64,000 nucleotides of DNA. Source: Ferrovaceae bacterium. GTDB lineage: Bacteria; Pseudomonadota; Gammaproteobacteria; Burkholderiales; Ferrovaceae. Numbering within the stretch: position 1 is the stretch's first letter; the number at the start of each line of letters is the position of its first letter. This document shows, piece by piece, positions 12,179-22,974 of the stretch. The stretch lies in assembly GCA_027311025.1 (NCBI GenBank), contig DAICZS010000003.1, forward strand, positions 42,624 to 106,623, read 5' to 3'. The translations under genes and the position numbers were made by a program. A model generated the notes under the pieces. The model saw nothing but the letters and a program-made list of their open reading frames with translations, did not search any database and had not been told where the DNA came from.

Positions 12179-13156
12179 TTAGTCCAGTGCCACGGCGTAG
12201 GGCAGAGGCAGCAGTTCCAGAAGGGGGCCTGCGGGACTGCCCAGGGCAAGGGGCCCTTGCGCCCATGCTTCCAGCTGGATCACCGCCAGCAGCTCGCTGC
12301 CCTGTGCAGAGGCGGCCCCCACCAGGACCACTTTTCCTGCAGGAGATCCCGCATGCAAAAGGTCCTGGCCGATTTCGGGGTGCCCCGCAACCCGGAATCG
12401 CAGCAGGCGTCGCTTGACCTTGCCCAGGTAATGGGTCCGGGCCACGATTTCCTGCCCGGTGTAACAACCCTTCTTGAAACTGACCCCGCCGATGAGATCC
12501 CAGTTGAGCATCTGCGGAATCCATTCATCCTGGGTGGCGAGCGTGATTTCCGCAATGCCTTCGCGCACGGCCGCAGCGGTCCAGTCCTGCAGCGTGCCGG
12601 GTTGGCACAGCAGGGCAAGGCGCGCCTGCAGCAGGGCGATTGCCTCGGTGGGGCCCACCAGCAGCAGGCGTTGGGCCGAGAGGGCCACCCGGGTCAGACC
12701 CTCTTGCCGGTCATGGGTGCCGGGCGCCGGGGCCTCGGCGCACCCGGCAGCCTTGAGGGTGGCGGCAATATCCGGCCCGCATAATCCCAAGCGGGACACT
12801 GTGGTGCGCGCATCCTCCAGGGTGACCTTGGCGCGCAGCACGTACATGCGCAGGCGCCGCAGTGCGGGCTCGGCCAGGTCTGCAGCGGCATCGAGCCAGA
12901 TCTGGTCATCCGTTTGCCACATCAGAAAACTGGCCAGCATGCGGCCCTTGGGCGAACAGTGTGCCGCCCACAGGGCGCGTGAGCCTTCCAGGGCACCCAC
13001 GTCCTGGGTCAGCTGGCCTTGCAGGAAGGTGGCGGCCTCGGCACCGGTGACCCTGATCAGGGTGCGGGCGGAGAGGTCGATGAGGGTGGTGGCGTTATGC
13101 AATTCGATCGTCTCATGCGGTTGTTTGGCGTCTTGATGCGCGGTCACGACCGCCAT
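12179..13156 (-). CDS. ygfZ: Folate-binding protein YgfZ
   Basis: Signature KGCYTGQEIVARTHYLGKVKRRL; ORF extends to 13189 but ATG at 13156 (MAVVTAHQD) is plausible. Confidence 0.9.
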   Translation of the reverse strand: MAVVTAHQDAKQPHETIELHNATTLIDLSARTLIRVTGAEAATFLQGQLTQDVGALEGSRALWAAHCSPKGRMLASFLMWQTDDQIWLDAAADLAEPALRRLRMYVLRAKVTLEDARTTVSRLGLCGPDIAATLKAAGCAEAPAPGTHDRQEGLTRVALSAQRLLLVGPTEAIALLQARLALLCQPGTLQDWTAAAVREGIAEITLATQDEWIPQMLNWDLIGGVSFKKGCYTGQEIVARTHYLGKVKRRLLRFRVAGHPEIGQDLLHAGSPAGKVVLVGAASAQGSELLAVIQLEAWAQGPLALGSPAGPLLELLPLPYAVALD

Positions 13157-13182
13157 GATGACATATTTGCCGACGAAATCGC

Positions 13183-13623
13183 ATGACATCCATCGCGTTC
13201 ATCGGGATGGTCCGGGTGAGCCTGGGGCCATCCCGGCTGCTGGCCGGACTGTTGCTGGCCAGCCATCTGACCGGCGGGCTTTCCCTGTTGCTGCTGTCCT
13301 GGCCGCGGCTTTGGGTCTGGCCCCTGCTGCTGCTCTCCGGGGTGCTGCTGGTGCAGGGCTTGCGCGAGGAGGCCTGGCTTTGCAGCGCGCAGAGTGTCGT
13401 GCGCCTCGATCTGGCCGGAGATGGCAGGCTGTGCGTTTTCAGGAAAAACGGACGCAGGGCGCTGGGGACCGTGTTGCCGGGCTGTTTTGTTGCCCCTGTC
13501 CTGGTCATCCTGCGCTGGCGCCCCGAGCAGGGCGGGCGGCCCCGTTATTGCATCGTCGCCAGGGATGCCACAGACCCCACCGCGCACCGGATGCTGCGGG
13601 TTTTGCTGCGGCATCCGCTATAA
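13183..13623 (+). CDS. YgfX (CptA)-like small membrane protein
   Basis: About 146 aa, paired hydrophobic segments then a basic/beta-rich tail (RNGRRALGTVLP...); divergent from ygfZ. Confidence 0.65.
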   Translation: MTSIAFIGMVRVSLGPSRLLAGLLLASHLTGGLSLLLLSWPRLWVWPLLLLSGVLLVQGLREEAWLCSAQSVVRLDLAGDGRLCVFRKNGRRALGTVLPGCFVAPVLVILRWRPEQGGRPRYCIVARDATDPTAHRMLRVLLRHPL

Positions 13624-13624
13624 T
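13619..13624 (+). promoter_or_regulatory. Candidate -10 box (TATAAT) upstream of purL
   Basis: Exact TATAAT at the 3' end of the ygfX-like gene, 32 nt before purL ATG; -35 weak. Confidence 0.4.
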
Positions 13625-13656
13625 GGCAGGCTTCCTGACAGCCCGCCGGTTTCGCC

Positions 13657-16600
13657 ATGCATTCGGTTCTTCACCTTCGCGGCCCCTTGGCCTTATCTGA
13701 CTTTCGGGTGCAGCGCCTGCGCGCCCAGTTGGCCCGACAGGGGCTTGCAATCGCCGACCTTGCGGCCTGGCATGATCATTACCTGGCGCTCGAGGCTCCC
13801 CTGGGCACTGAGGCACAGGCGCGCCTGCAGGCCATTCTGACCTACGGTGAGGCCGCGCGCCCCCTGTCCGGAGCAACGGAGGCCATCATCGTGGTGCCGC
13901 GTCTGGGCACACTCTCGCCCTGGTCCACCAAGGCTACCGACATCCTGCATCACTGTGGCCTGGAGGGCGTCATCCGCATTGAACGCGGCACCACGTTTCA
14001 GATCCGTCTGGGCGAAGGGGCGGCGTCCGGGATGCGGCAACGCCTGATTCCGCATGTACATGACCGCATGACCGAAAGCATCCTCACGGGGTACGACGAA
14101 GCGCACCGCCTGTTCGATCCTGCAGCCCCCCAACCCCTCACCACGGTGGACGTGTTGCAGGGCGGGCGCGCTGCCCTCGTCGAGGCCGACCGGCAACTGG
14201 GGCTTGCCCTGGCACCGGACGAAATCGACTACCTGCTGGCCCTGTTCACGGATGCCGGGCGTAATCCCACGGATGCCGAACTGTTGATGTTTGCCCAGGC
14301 CAACTCAGAGCATTGTCGCCACAAGATTTTCAATGCCTCCTGGACGCTTGACGGACAGGCGCAAGCGCGGTCGCTGTTCCAGATGGTGCGGGTCACCCAT
14401 CAACAACATCCGGAAGGCACCGTGGTGGCGTATTCGGATAATGCCGCCATTCTGGAGGGGGGCCTGGCCCGGCGCTTCTTTCCCGACCCCGGGACGGGCC
14501 GCTATGGGTATCACGAGGCCACCACCCATTTTCTGGCCAAGGTGGAAACCCACAATCACCCCACGGCCATCGCACCGTTTCCAGGGGCGGCCACCGGCAG
14601 CGGGGGCGAAATTCGCGACGAGGGGGCCACCGGCATTGGCGCAAAACCCAAGGCGGGCCTCACGGGTTTTTCGGTGTCCAACCTGCACATCCCCGATTTT
14701 GAACAGCCCTGGGAGCAGGGGACGGGTGCGCGTCCCGCACGCATTGCCTCGGCGCTGTCCATCATGACCGAGGGCCCACTGGGCGGGGCCGCCTTCAACA
14801 ACGAATTTGGTCGCCCCAACCTGGCGGGCTACTTTCGCACCTTTGAATTGCCCTTCGACGGGCGCATGCGCGGTTACCACAAACCCATCATGCTGGCCGG
14901 CGGGTTGGGCGCCATCGACGCCCGCCACGCCTTCAAAAAGCCCCTGATGCCCGGTTGCCTGTTCGTGCAGCTGGGGGGGCCTGGCATGCGCATCGGCCTG
15001 GGTGGCGGGGCCGCCTCTTCCATGCAAAGCGGTCACAATGCTGAAGATCTCGATTTCGATTCGGTGCAGCGGGCCAATCCTGAAATGCAGCGGCGTGCCC
15101 AGGAAGTGATCGACCGTTGCTGGCAACTGGGCGACGACAATCCCATTCTGGCCATTCACGATGTGGGGGCGGGCGGACTTTCCAACGCCTTTCCCGAACT
15201 GGCCCATGATGGGGGTGTGGGTGCCGTGTTCGACCTGCGCAAGATCCCTTCCGAAGAACCGGGCATGTCGCCGCGTGAAATCTGGAGCAATGAATCCCAG
15301 GAGCGGTACGTGCTGGCCATTCGTCCCGAAAGCCGCACCCTGTTTGAGGCGCTGTGCGTACGTGAACGCTGTCCCTTCGCCATCGTGGGGGAAGCCACCG
15401 CCGAACATCGCTTGCGCGTGGATGATCCCTTGTTGGGCAGGGCGCCCGTGGACATGGATCTGGATGCGTTGCTGGGCAAACCGCCGCGCATGATGCGCGA
15501 CGCCCAAAGGCCGGTACTGAATCCGCCGCCGCTCGACCTTGCTGCGGCACAAGCCGACGTGGCCGGCGCACTGAAGCGGGTGTTGCGCCTGCCCGGGGTA
15601 GCCGACAAGACCTTTCTCATCACCATCGGCGATCGCACCGTGGGTGGGCTGTGCGCGCGTGACCCGTGCGTGGGTCCCTGGCAGGTGCCGGTGGCCGACG
15701 TGGCCGTGACCCTGGCCGATTTTACTGGCCATCGCGGCGAAGCGTTTGCCATCGGCGAGCGCGCGCCCGTGGCCCTGCTCTCGGGCCCGGCCTCGGGGCG
15801 CATGGCCGTGGGAGAGGCCATCACCAACATCGCCGCTGCGGCCATCGATCGCCTGGGCGACATTCGCCTGTCGGCCAACTGGATGGCGGCCGCAGGCGCA
15901 CCGGGTGAGGATGCCGCCCTGTTCGATACGGTGCAGGCAGTCACGCTCGGGCTGTGCACTGAGCTTGGCATCAGCATTCCCGTGGGCAAGGATTCCCTCT
16001 CCATGCGTACCGTCTGGCAGGATGGGCAAGGCGAGCATGCCGTGACGGCCCCACTCTCGCTCGTGGTCTCGGCCTTTGCCAATTGCCGCGACGTGCGCCG
16101 CACGCTGACACCCGAACTGCAATGGGTGGCAGGCGGATCGGTGCTGCTGCTCATCGACCTTGGGCGCGGCCAGAATCGACTGGGCGCCAGTGCCCTGGCC
16201 CAGGTCTATGGCCAGGTGGGTGCGGTGCCTCCCGATCTCGATTCGCCGCAGGATCTGCGGGCCTTTTTCGTCATCATCCAGTCGCTCAATCGTGAAGGCC
16301 GCCTGCTTGCCTATCACGACCGCTCGGATGGCGGGTTGCTGGTTACGCTGGCTGAAATGCTGTTCTGCTCGCGCAAGGGGGCAACCATCGACCTGTCCAC
16401 GCTTGCTCCTGCAGCCGATGCGCTGGGTCCGCTGTTCAACGAAGAACTGGGGGCCGTCATCCAGGTGGCACACGGCGAGCGCGAAGCCGTGCTCAAGGCC
16501 CTCACTGCCGTGGGGCTGGGCGAGTGCACCCATGTGCTGGGCGAGGTCAGTGATGCCGACCGGCTGCATGTCGTGCGCCACGGCGTGACGGTGCTCGACC

Positions 16601-17556
16601 AGCCCGTCAGTGCCCTGCATCAGGTGTGGTCTGAAACCACCTATCGCATGCAGGCCCTGCGCGATCACCCCGAATGCGCTGCCGAAGAACATGCGCGCAT
16701 TACGGACCGTACTGACCCTGGCCTCACCTGGACGCTGACCTTCGACCCGGCAGAGGATGTGGCCGCTCCCCTGATCAACACCGGGGCGCGTCCGCCGGTG
16801 GCCATCCTGCGTGAACAGGGGGTCAACGGCCAGGTGGAAATGGCGGCCGCCTTTGATCGTGCCGGGTTCGCTGCGGTGGATGTGCACATGAGCGACATCC
16901 TCGCGGGGCGGGTGTCGCTGCAGGACTTTTCGGGATTCGTGGCCTGCGGCGGCTTTTCCTACGGTGATGTGCTGGGTGCGGGAGAGGGATGGGCCAAATC
17001 CATTCTTTACAACAACCGGGCACGCGACCAGTTCAGCCAGTTTTTTGCGCGCGGCGACGTGTTTGCATTGGGCGTGTGCAATGGCTGCCAGATGATGAGC
17101 GCCCTGACCGAACTGATTCCGGGGGCCGAACTCTGGCCGCGCTTCACGCGCAACCGCTCGGAGCAGTTCGAGGCGCGCGTGGCCCTGCTGGAAGTGATGC
17201 CCAGCACGTCGATTTTTCTCGACGGCATGGCGGGCAGCCGGCTGCCGGTCCCCGTGGCGCACGGCGAAGGGCAGGCACGTTTTGCCGAGGAAGAAACGCT
17301 GGCTGCAGCGCGCGCCCTGGTGGCCTTGCGTTATGTGGATGGACGCGGCGCCGTGGCCACCACCTACCCGCAAAATCCCAACGGTTCACCCCAGGGCATT
17401 GCCGGCATGACCACGCCTGACGGGCGCTTTACCATCTGCATGCCGCATCCGGAACGCGCCTTCCGCACCGTGCAGCATTCCTGGCATCCCCGTGAATGGG
17501 GCGAGGACGGGCCCTGGATGCGCATGTTCCGCAACGCCCGGGTGTTTGTGGGCTAG
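13657..17556 (+). CDS. purL: Phosphoribosylformylglycinamidine synthase
   Basis: Roughly 1300 aa; [32 protein letters not shown]-terminal glutamine amidotransferase GVCNGCQMM. Confidence 0.99.
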   Translation: MHSVLHLRGPLALSDFRVQRLRAQLARQGLAIADLAAWHDHYLALEAPLGTEAQARLQAILTYGEAARPLSGATEAIIVVPRLGTLSPWSTKATDILHHCGLEGVIRIERGTTFQIRLGEGAASGMRQRLIPHVHDRMTESILTGYDEAHRLFDPAAPQPLTTVDVLQGGRAALVEADRQLGLALAPDEIDYLLALFTDAGRNPTDAELLMFAQANSEHCRHKIFNASWTLDGQAQARSLFQMVRVTHQQHPEGTVVAYSDNAAILEGGLARRFFPDPGTGRYGYHEATTHFLAKVETHNHPTAIAPFPGAATGSGGEIRDEGATGIGAKPKAGLTGFSVSNLHIPDFEQPWEQGTGARPARIASALSIMTEGPLGGAAFNNEFGRPNLAGYFRTFELPFDGRMRGYHKPIMLAGGLGAIDARHAFKKPLMPGCLFVQLGGPGMRIGLGGGAASSMQSGHNAEDLDFDSVQRANPEMQRRAQEVIDRCWQLGDDNPILAIHDVGAGGLSNAFPELAHDGGVGAVFDLRKIPSEEPGMSPREIWSNESQERYVLAIRPESRTLFEALCVRERCPFAIVGEATAEHRLRVDDPLLGRAPVDMDLDALLGKPPRMMRDAQRPVLNPPPLDLAAAQADVAGALKRVLRLPGVADKTFLITIGDRTVGGLCARDPCVGPWQVPVADVAVTLADFTGHRGEAFAIGERAPVALLSGPASGRMAVGEAITNIAAAAIDRLGDIRLSANWMAAAGAPGEDAALFDTVQAVTLGLCTELGISIPVGKDSLSMRTVWQDGQGEHAVTAPLSLVVSAFANCRDVRRTLTPELQWVAGGSVLLLIDLGRGQNRLGASALAQVYGQVGAVPPDLDSPQDLRAFFVIIQSLNREGRLLAYHDRSDGGLLVTLAEMLFCSRKGATIDLSTLAPAADALGPLFNEELGAVIQVAHGEREAVLKALTAVGLGECTHVLGEVSDADRLHVVRHGVTVLDQPVSALHQVWSETTYRMQALRDHPECAAEEHARITDRTDPGLTWTLTFDPAEDVAAPLINTGARPPVAILREQGVNGQVEMAAAFDRAGFAAVDVHMSDILAGRVSLQDFSGFVACGGFSYGDVLGAGEGWAKSILYNNRARDQFSQFFARGDVFALGVCNGCQMMSALTELIPGAELWPRFTRNRSEQFEARVALLEVMPSTSIFLDGMAGSRLPVPVAHGEGQARFAEEETLAAARALVALRYVDGRGAVATTYPQNPNGSPQGIAGMTTPDGRFTICMPHPERAFRTVQHSWHPREWGEDGPWMRMFRNARVFVG

Positions 17557-20291
17557 CGCGCGAACACGGCGTTCCACAGGGTTGCGATGGCCTGCTGGGC
17601 GGAGGTGCCTTCTGCAGGGTCGATGCGCGCTTCCGCAGCACCCTGAAGCCGCTCACGGTGCTGCAGGCGCCGCAGGCGCGCATACCCTTCCGCCACGGCG
17701 TGGGCCAGGGTGTCGTCGATCAGGCCGGCAGCGCCGGCACGGCGCAACAGGGCGGCATTGCCCACGTTGTCGATCAGCTCGGGGTGTTGGTGCGCATGCG
17801 CGAGGATCAGGTATTGCACCAGAAATTCCACGTCCACCATGCCGCCCGGATCGTGTTTGACGTCAAAGCGTCCGCTGCGGTTGGGGTGACCCTGATGGAT
17901 GCGCTCTCGCATCCTGACGATTTCCTGGCGCAGGGTCACAGGATCGCGTACCCGGCTTAACACCTCACGGCGAATGCTTTCGAAGGCCGCACCGATGGCC
18001 GCATCGCCGCTGCAGAATCGTGCCCGGGTCAGGGCCTGGTGTTCCCATACCCAGGCGGAGTTGTCGCGATCCTGCAACTGATAATGGCGAAAACCCTCCA
18101 CCGGACTCACCAGCATGCCCGCGTTGCCGTTGGGACGCAGCTGCGTGTCCACTTCATAGAGAACGCCGGCTCCCGTGGGGGTGGTCATCCAGCTGGAGAT
18201 TTTGCGCACCAGCAGGGTGTAGTTACTTTGCGCCCGTTCGTCTTCGTCTTCATACAAAAACACCAGGTCGAGATCCGAGGCGTAACCCATTTCCTTGCTG
18301 CCCCATTTGCCATAGGCAATGACCGCAAAGCGGGGGGCTTCCCGGTGGCGCAGCGGCACCTGCAGCCAGCATCGTTCCAGCACCAGGTCCATGATGGCGT
18401 CCGCCAGCGCGCTCAGGCGATCGGCCACCACTTCCACCGGTAACTCGCCGCGCAGGTCGCGCACCAGCACATGAAAGGTTTCCGCATGGCGGGCATGGCG
18501 CAGCAGGTTCATCTGCGCTTCCACTTCCGTGCCCGCCTCCTGCAGGCGGCGGCGCAGGGTGGCGCGAAACCGGTTCCAATAACCGGCAAAATCGGCATCC
18601 TGCTCGTCGGTTTCCGTCAGCAATTCGTCCAGCAACTGGGGCCGCTGCGAAATATATCCGGCCGCCCATTCGGAGGCCGCCAATAGCGGCAGCAGGCGTT
18701 TGAGGACGATGGGGTAATCCACCAGCAGCATGAGGTAGGAGGCGCGTCGGCTGATGGACTCCATGAAATGCAAAAAGCGCGTCACCAGGACGTTGGGCGG
18801 CGAGCCGTTGCTGTTGGCCAGCATCAGGTTCAGGGCATGGCCCATGGCCAGGTCGAATTGCTCGCGCGTGCGTGCACTCTGGGCACGATAGCCCGGCGCG
18901 CGCTTGAGTGCCGAGAGCTGTTGCAGCAGCTCGGCTTCGGGCACGTCCGGAAGGGGGTCAGAAATTTCCAGGCGGGCATCGTGCCACAGGCGCATCCCGG
19001 CGCTCTCTGCAGCCTGCAGCGGGGCGGCCGGAAAGATCTGGTCGAAGACGCGTGCCACGTCCTGGGTGCGCTCCTCGAGTTCACGCTGGAACGAGGTCGT
19101 ATCAGAAAACCCCAGCGATCCGGCAACGCGCGCCAGGTCGTCGGCATCCACGGGAATGCTGTGGGTTTGCGCGTCGTCCAGATATTGCAGGCGGTGTTCC
19201 AGGCGGCGCAGAAACACATAGTGATCCGAGAGGCGCGCGGCGGTGTCCTGGTCCAGCAGGCCCCGCTGCCCCAACAGGTTCAGTACCGCCAGCGTGGGAA
19301 TGACCCGCAGCGCCGCATCCTGGCCACCGCGAATCAGCTGGAACACCTGGGCCACGAATTCGATTTCACGAATGCCACCCCGGCCCAGCTTGATGTCGGC
19401 CCCGCGCCACCGTACGTCCCGCAAGGCATCGCGTCCGGTCTCTTCGCGAATCTGCTGGTGCAGGCTGCGCAGGGCGCCAATGGCCGAGTAATCCAGGTGG
19501 CGCCGGTACACGAAAGGCCCCACGCGCGCGATCAGCGCGCTGGTGCCACGCGCTACGCCCGGGCGCTCCGGGTCTGAGACCACCCGTGCCTTGATCCAGG
19601 CATAGCGTTCCCAGTCACGTCCCTGCACCACGAAATATTCTTCCAGCATGGCAATGCTGACGGCCAGCGGCCCTGCCGTGCCATTGGGGCGCAGGCGCAA
19701 ATCCACGCGGAACACAAAGCCGTCTGCCGTGCTTTCGGACAGCAGCGCATTGAGGCGCCGCCCCAGGCGCCAGAAAAACGCGTGGTTGGTCAGGCGCCCG
19801 CCACTCCCGCCGGCAGTCTCGCCGTCTTCCTCGTACACGAAAATGAGGTCGATGTCCGAGGACACGTTGAGCTCGCCCCCGCCCAGCTTGCCCATGGCCA
19901 CCACCAGCAGCTCCTGCGGCTCGTGCGATTCCTCGCCGATGGGCGCGCCGTGCAGCGCGCACAGGTCCTGATGCAGCCAGGCGATGCCGGCGCCAATGGC
20001 CACTTCGGCCAGCAGCGTCATGCTTTGGGTGACTTCGGCAAGCGGCGCACGCCCGTCCAGGTCGCGTGCCATGACGGACAGCAGCACTTCACCACGAAGC
20101 CGGCGCAGGGCCGTCATGAGGGATTGCTCGGGAGACGATGAAGACAGGTTGCGGGTGATTTGATCCAGGCGCTGGATCAGGGAAGAACGCGTCCACGGCT
20201 GTTGCGTGGACGCGTCCAGAAGGTCAGGCGGGATTTTTCCTGCAGACAGCAGTCGTGCAGCGTATCGGGAAAAACCCCGCAGGTCGGGCAA
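17553..20291 (-). CDS. glnE: Bifunctional glutamine synthetase adenylyltransferase/deadenylase
   Basis: [24 protein letters not shown] and second nucleotidyltransferase copy [24 protein letters not shown]. Confidence 0.98.
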   Translation of the reverse strand: MPDLRGFSRYAARLLSAGKIPPDLLDASTQQPWTRSSLIQRLDQITRNLSSSSPEQSLMTALRRLRGEVLLSVMARDLDGRAPLAEVTQSMTLLAEVAIGAGIAWLHQDLCALHGAPIGEESHEPQELLVVAMGKLGGGELNVSSDIDLIFVYEEDGETAGGSGGRLTNHAFFWRLGRRLNALLSESTADGFVFRVDLRLRPNGTAGPLAVSIAMLEEYFVVQGRDWERYAWIKARVVSDPERPGVARGTSALIARVGPFVYRRHLDYSAIGALRSLHQQIREETGRDALRDVRWRGADIKLGRGGIREIEFVAQVFQLIRGGQDAALRVIPTLAVLNLLGQRGLLDQDTAARLSDHYVFLRRLEHRLQYLDDAQTHSIPVDADDLARVAGSLGFSDTTSFQRELEERTQDVARVFDQIFPAAPLQAAESAGMRLWHDARLEISDPLPDVPEAELLQQLSALKRAPGYRAQSARTREQFDLAMGHALNLMLANSNGSPPNVLVTRFLHFMESISRRASYLMLLVDYPIVLKRLLPLLAASEWAAGYISQRPQLLDELLTETDEQDADFAGYWNRFRATLRRRLQEAGTEVEAQMNLLRHARHAETFHVLVRDLRGELPVEVVADRLSALADAIMDLVLERCWLQVPLRHREAPRFAVIAYGKWGSKEMGYASDLDLVFLYEDEDERAQSNYTLLVRKISSWMTTPTGAGVLYEVDTQLRPNGNAGMLVSPVEGFRHYQLQDRDNSAWVWEHQALTRARFCSGDAAIGAAFESIRREVLSRVRDPVTLRQEIVRMRERIHQGHPNRSGRFDVKHDPGGMVDVEFLVQYLILAHAHQHPELIDNVGNAALLRRAGAAGLIDDTLAHAVAEGYARLRRLQHRERLQGAAEARIDPAEGTSAQQAIATLWNAVFAR

Positions 20292-21128
20292 TTACTTCTC
20301 TTCGATCTTGGCCTTGGCACGCAGTTGCTGCACCATCTGGCCGAATGCTTCCTGTTCCTTGGCCTGGAGGATGCGGTCCCTCACTTGTTCGAAGGGAGGC
20401 GCTTCGAGGGGGCGAATGTCGATCAGGCGAATGACGTGGTAGCCGAAAGGCGACTTGACGGGGGTATCGGTGGTCTCGCCCTTCTTGAGATTGACCATGG
20501 CATCGCTGAAGGCCTTGTCATAGGACACGGGCGTGGCCCAGTCCAGTTTGCCACCCTTGTCGCGCGAACCGGTGTCGATGCTCTTGTCCTTGGCGATCTT
20601 CTCGAAGTCTCCGCCCTTCTTGAGGTCGGCAATGATGGCCTTGGCATCATCTTCCTTAGCCACCAGGATATGCTCCACCAGGTACTCGTTCTTGCCCAGT
20701 TCGGACTTCATGCGCTCGTAATCGGCACGCAGCACGTCATCCTTGATGGGGTTGGCCTTGGCAAAGCGGGTCTGGTAGGCACGCGTCAGGATCTGTTCGC
20801 GGGTCAGGTCGATCTGGGCCTGGATCTTGGGATCCTTTTCCACGCCTTCCTTGACGGCCTGCTGGCTGATCAGTTCCAGGGCGATCAGGTTTTCGCGCAC
20901 GCCGCGTTCCAGGTCGGGGCCGGGGGCCTGTCCCTGGGCTTCCTGGGCTTCGGTGACCAGCTCAAAGCGTGCCGCAGGAATGGTGACGCCATTGACCACC
21001 ACCTTGTGGGCACTGGTGGCCTTGGCGCCGTTATGCGCCTTTTCCTTGGTCTGATCGGCGTAGGAGAGGGTCAGGGCCAGCAGGCCACCCACCAGGATCA
21101 GGGACATCAGAGCTTGTTTCAGTTTCAT
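20292..21128 (-). CDS. Parvulin-type peptidylprolyl isomerase, exported
   Basis: Signal peptide MKLKQALMSLILVGGLLALTLSYA; VEHILVAKEDDAKAI...GGDFEKIAKDKS...PFGYHVIRL rotamase signature; start set at 21128. Confidence 0.92.
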   Translation of the reverse strand: MKLKQALMSLILVGGLLALTLSYADQTKEKAHNGAKATSAHKVVVNGVTIPAARFELVTEAQEAQGQAPGPDLERGVRENLIALELISQQAVKEGVEKDPKIQAQIDLTREQILTRAYQTRFAKANPIKDDVLRADYERMKSELGKNEYLVEHILVAKEDDAKAIIADLKKGGDFEKIAKDKSIDTGSRDKGGKLDWATPVSYDKAFSDAMVNLKKGETTDTPVKSPFGYHVIRLIDIRPLEAPPFEQVRDRILQAKEQEAFGQMVQQLRAKAKIEEK

Positions 21129-21162
21129 GGGGCATCCTCGGGTCAAAAAATAAACGGGTTTG

Positions 21163-21432
21163 TTACGGTAAAGGGGTACTGGCCTTGATGGACAATGCAT
21201 GAATCTCGCTGCGCATCAGGGGGGCCAGGGCTTCGTGAATCATGCGGTGGCGCGCCAGTGATGGCACGCCCCGAAATGCTTCTGCCACGATGGTCAACTG
21301 GTAATGACCGCCGCCACCGGCAGCCCCCACATGGCCCGCATGGTGACGGCTGTCATCGCGGATGGTCAGGGTGACGGGGCGTAGCGCGGCCAGGTACTGG
21401 CGCATGCGATCTGCCGTGGTGTCAGAGGTCAT
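21163..21432 (-). CDS. BolA family protein
   Basis: DDSRHHAGHVGAAGGGGHYQLTIVAEAFRG...ARHRMIHEALAPLM pattern. Confidence 0.9.
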   Translation of the reverse strand: MTSDTTADRMRQYLAALRPVTLTIRDDSRHHAGHVGAAGGGGHYQLTIVAEAFRGVPSLARHRMIHEALAPLMRSEIHALSIKASTPLP

Positions 21433-21985
21433 CGCGCTTTTCCAGGTGATGGGACAGCAGGATGCCCTGCCCGATGATGAAGATCACCATCAGGGCCAGC
21501 AGGCCAAAGACCTTGAATTGAACCCACACCGATTCGGCATAATTGAAAGCCACATACAGGTTGAGCAGCCCCAGCAGGGTAAAGAACACGGCCCAGGCCA
21601 GGTTGAGGCGGCCCCAGGTGGTGTCCGGCAGGTGTAACTGATGGCCCAACAGGGCCCGGATCGGGTTACGGTTGAGCAGCGCGGGCCCCAGAAACAGGAT
21701 GGCGGCAAAGATCCAGTACAGCGCCGTGGGTTTCCAGCGAATGAAAACCGTGGGTTCGATGCCCAGGATGTTATGCTGGCGTGACCACAGGGTCAGCCCC
21801 CCGAACACGGCGATGACGCCGAAGCTGATCCAGGCGGCAGGGTCCACCTTGCGGCGGGTGACCAGCAGCCAGGAAATTTGCAGCACGCTCGCAGCCACGG
21901 CCGAACCCGTGGCCCAGTAGATGCCTCCCCACTGGTAGGCCACGAAGAACAGGATGACCGGAAAGAGGTCGAATAAAAATTTCAT
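21422..21985 (-). CDS. yciB: Inner membrane-spanning protein YciB / septation protein A
   Basis: MKFLFDLFPVILFFVAYQWGGIYWATGSAV; multiple TM segments; FTLLGLLNLYVAFNYAESVWVQFKVFG. Confidence 0.95.
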   Translation of the reverse strand: MKFLFDLFPVILFFVAYQWGGIYWATGSAVAASVLQISWLLVTRRKVDPAAWISFGVIAVFGGLTLWSRQHNILGIEPTVFIRWKPTALYWIFAAILFLGPALLNRNPIRALLGHQLHLPDTTWGRLNLAWAVFFTLLGLLNLYVAFNYAESVWVQFKVFGLLALMVIFIIGQGILLSHHLEKRDDL

Positions 21986-22033
21986 AGCCCACTATTGTCC
22001 TTGATTTCATGGCGATTTGTCCATGAAAACCCG

Positions 22034-22063
22034 GTGACAAGGTGTTTCAGGTCGTCGCCTTAT
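22034..22063 (+). promoter_or_regulatory. Candidate sigma70 promoter GTGACA-18 bp-TATCAT for the PHP/trpS operon
   Basis: Read directly from the yciB/PHP divergent intergenic region. Confidence 0.4.
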
Positions 22064-22100
22064 TTGGTATCATGGGCATAGGAAAAGTTCAATATATTCA

Positions 22101-22949
22101 ATGCAAAACATCGACTTGCACAATCACTCCCGGGTATCTGACGGGCTTTTGACCCCGGCCGAGCTGGTCCGGCTTGCGGCAGCAAACGGCGTCACCACCC
22201 TGGCGCTCACCGATCACGACGACACCGAGGGCCTCGCCGAGGCCGGCGAGGCTGCTCGCGGGTTGGGGGTGCATTTCGTCAATGGGGTCGAGGTCTCGGT
22301 GACCTGGCAGCAGCATACGGTGCATATCGTGGGCCTTAACATCGACCCCGCCAATGCCACCCTGCTGGGGGGGCTTGCCGGCATCCGCAGCGGGCGCATG
22401 GAGCGGGCTGAAAAAATTGCCCACGAACTGGCCAAGGCCGGCATTCCGGGCGCGCTGGAAGGGGCCTTGCGCTTTGCCCATAATCCCAACATCGTTGCCC
22501 GTCCGCATTTTGCCCGTTACATCGTCGAGCAGGGCCTGGCGCGCGATGTCCGTGCCGTCTTCAAGCGTTTCCTGGTCAAGGGCAAAACGGGCTACGTCAA
22601 GCATCGCTGGGCCGCCCTGAGCGATGCGGTCTCCTGGATTCGCGGTGCGGGGGGCATTCCGGTGCTGGCGCATCCGGGGCGCTATGCCGTGGGGCGCGGC
22701 GTCATGGACACCCTGATCGACGAATTCGTGGCAGCGGGGGGGCAGGCCATCGAGGTGGTGACCTGCAACCATACCCGCGACCAGATGGAACTTTTTGCCG
22801 CCGAGACCACGCGGCGCGGCCTCATGGCCTCGCGCGGTTCAGATTATCATGGCCCCGGCGAAAGCTATCTCGAGCCCGGCAAACTGCCGCCCCTGCCACC
22901 GCAATGTGTTCCGGTCTGGCAGGCCTGGGGCGAACCCTTCATTCACTAA
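22101..22949 (+). CDS. PHP-domain phosphoesterase (TrpH/RnaAM-like)
   Basis: MQNIDLHNHSRVSDGLLTPAELV...ALTDHDDTEG...NGVEVSV; SRGSDYHGPGE. Confidence 0.9.
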   Translation: MQNIDLHNHSRVSDGLLTPAELVRLAAANGVTTLALTDHDDTEGLAEAGEAARGLGVHFVNGVEVSVTWQQHTVHIVGLNIDPANATLLGGLAGIRSGRMERAEKIAHELAKAGIPGALEGALRFAHNPNIVARPHFARYIVEQGLARDVRAVFKRFLVKGKTGYVKHRWAALSDAVSWIRGAGGIPVLAHPGRYAVGRGVMDTLIDEFVAAGGQAIEVVTCNHTRDQMELFAAETTRRGLMASRGSDYHGPGESYLEPGKLPPLPPQCVPVWQAWGEPFIH

Positions 22950-22974
22950 AAGCAGCGCAGGAGTCTTCAAGCTT

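Noticed and set aside
11144-12784. 546-codon plus-strand ORF opposite the lpxL-type and ygfZ genes
   Set aside because: Crosses three real genes on the opposite or same strand; composition typical of shadow ORFs
14305-17373. 1022-codon minus-strand ORF opposite purL
   Set aside because: Shadow ORF caused by GC-rich codon bias; H/G/R/Q-rich low-information translation, no recognisable domain, while purL on the plus strand is unambiguous
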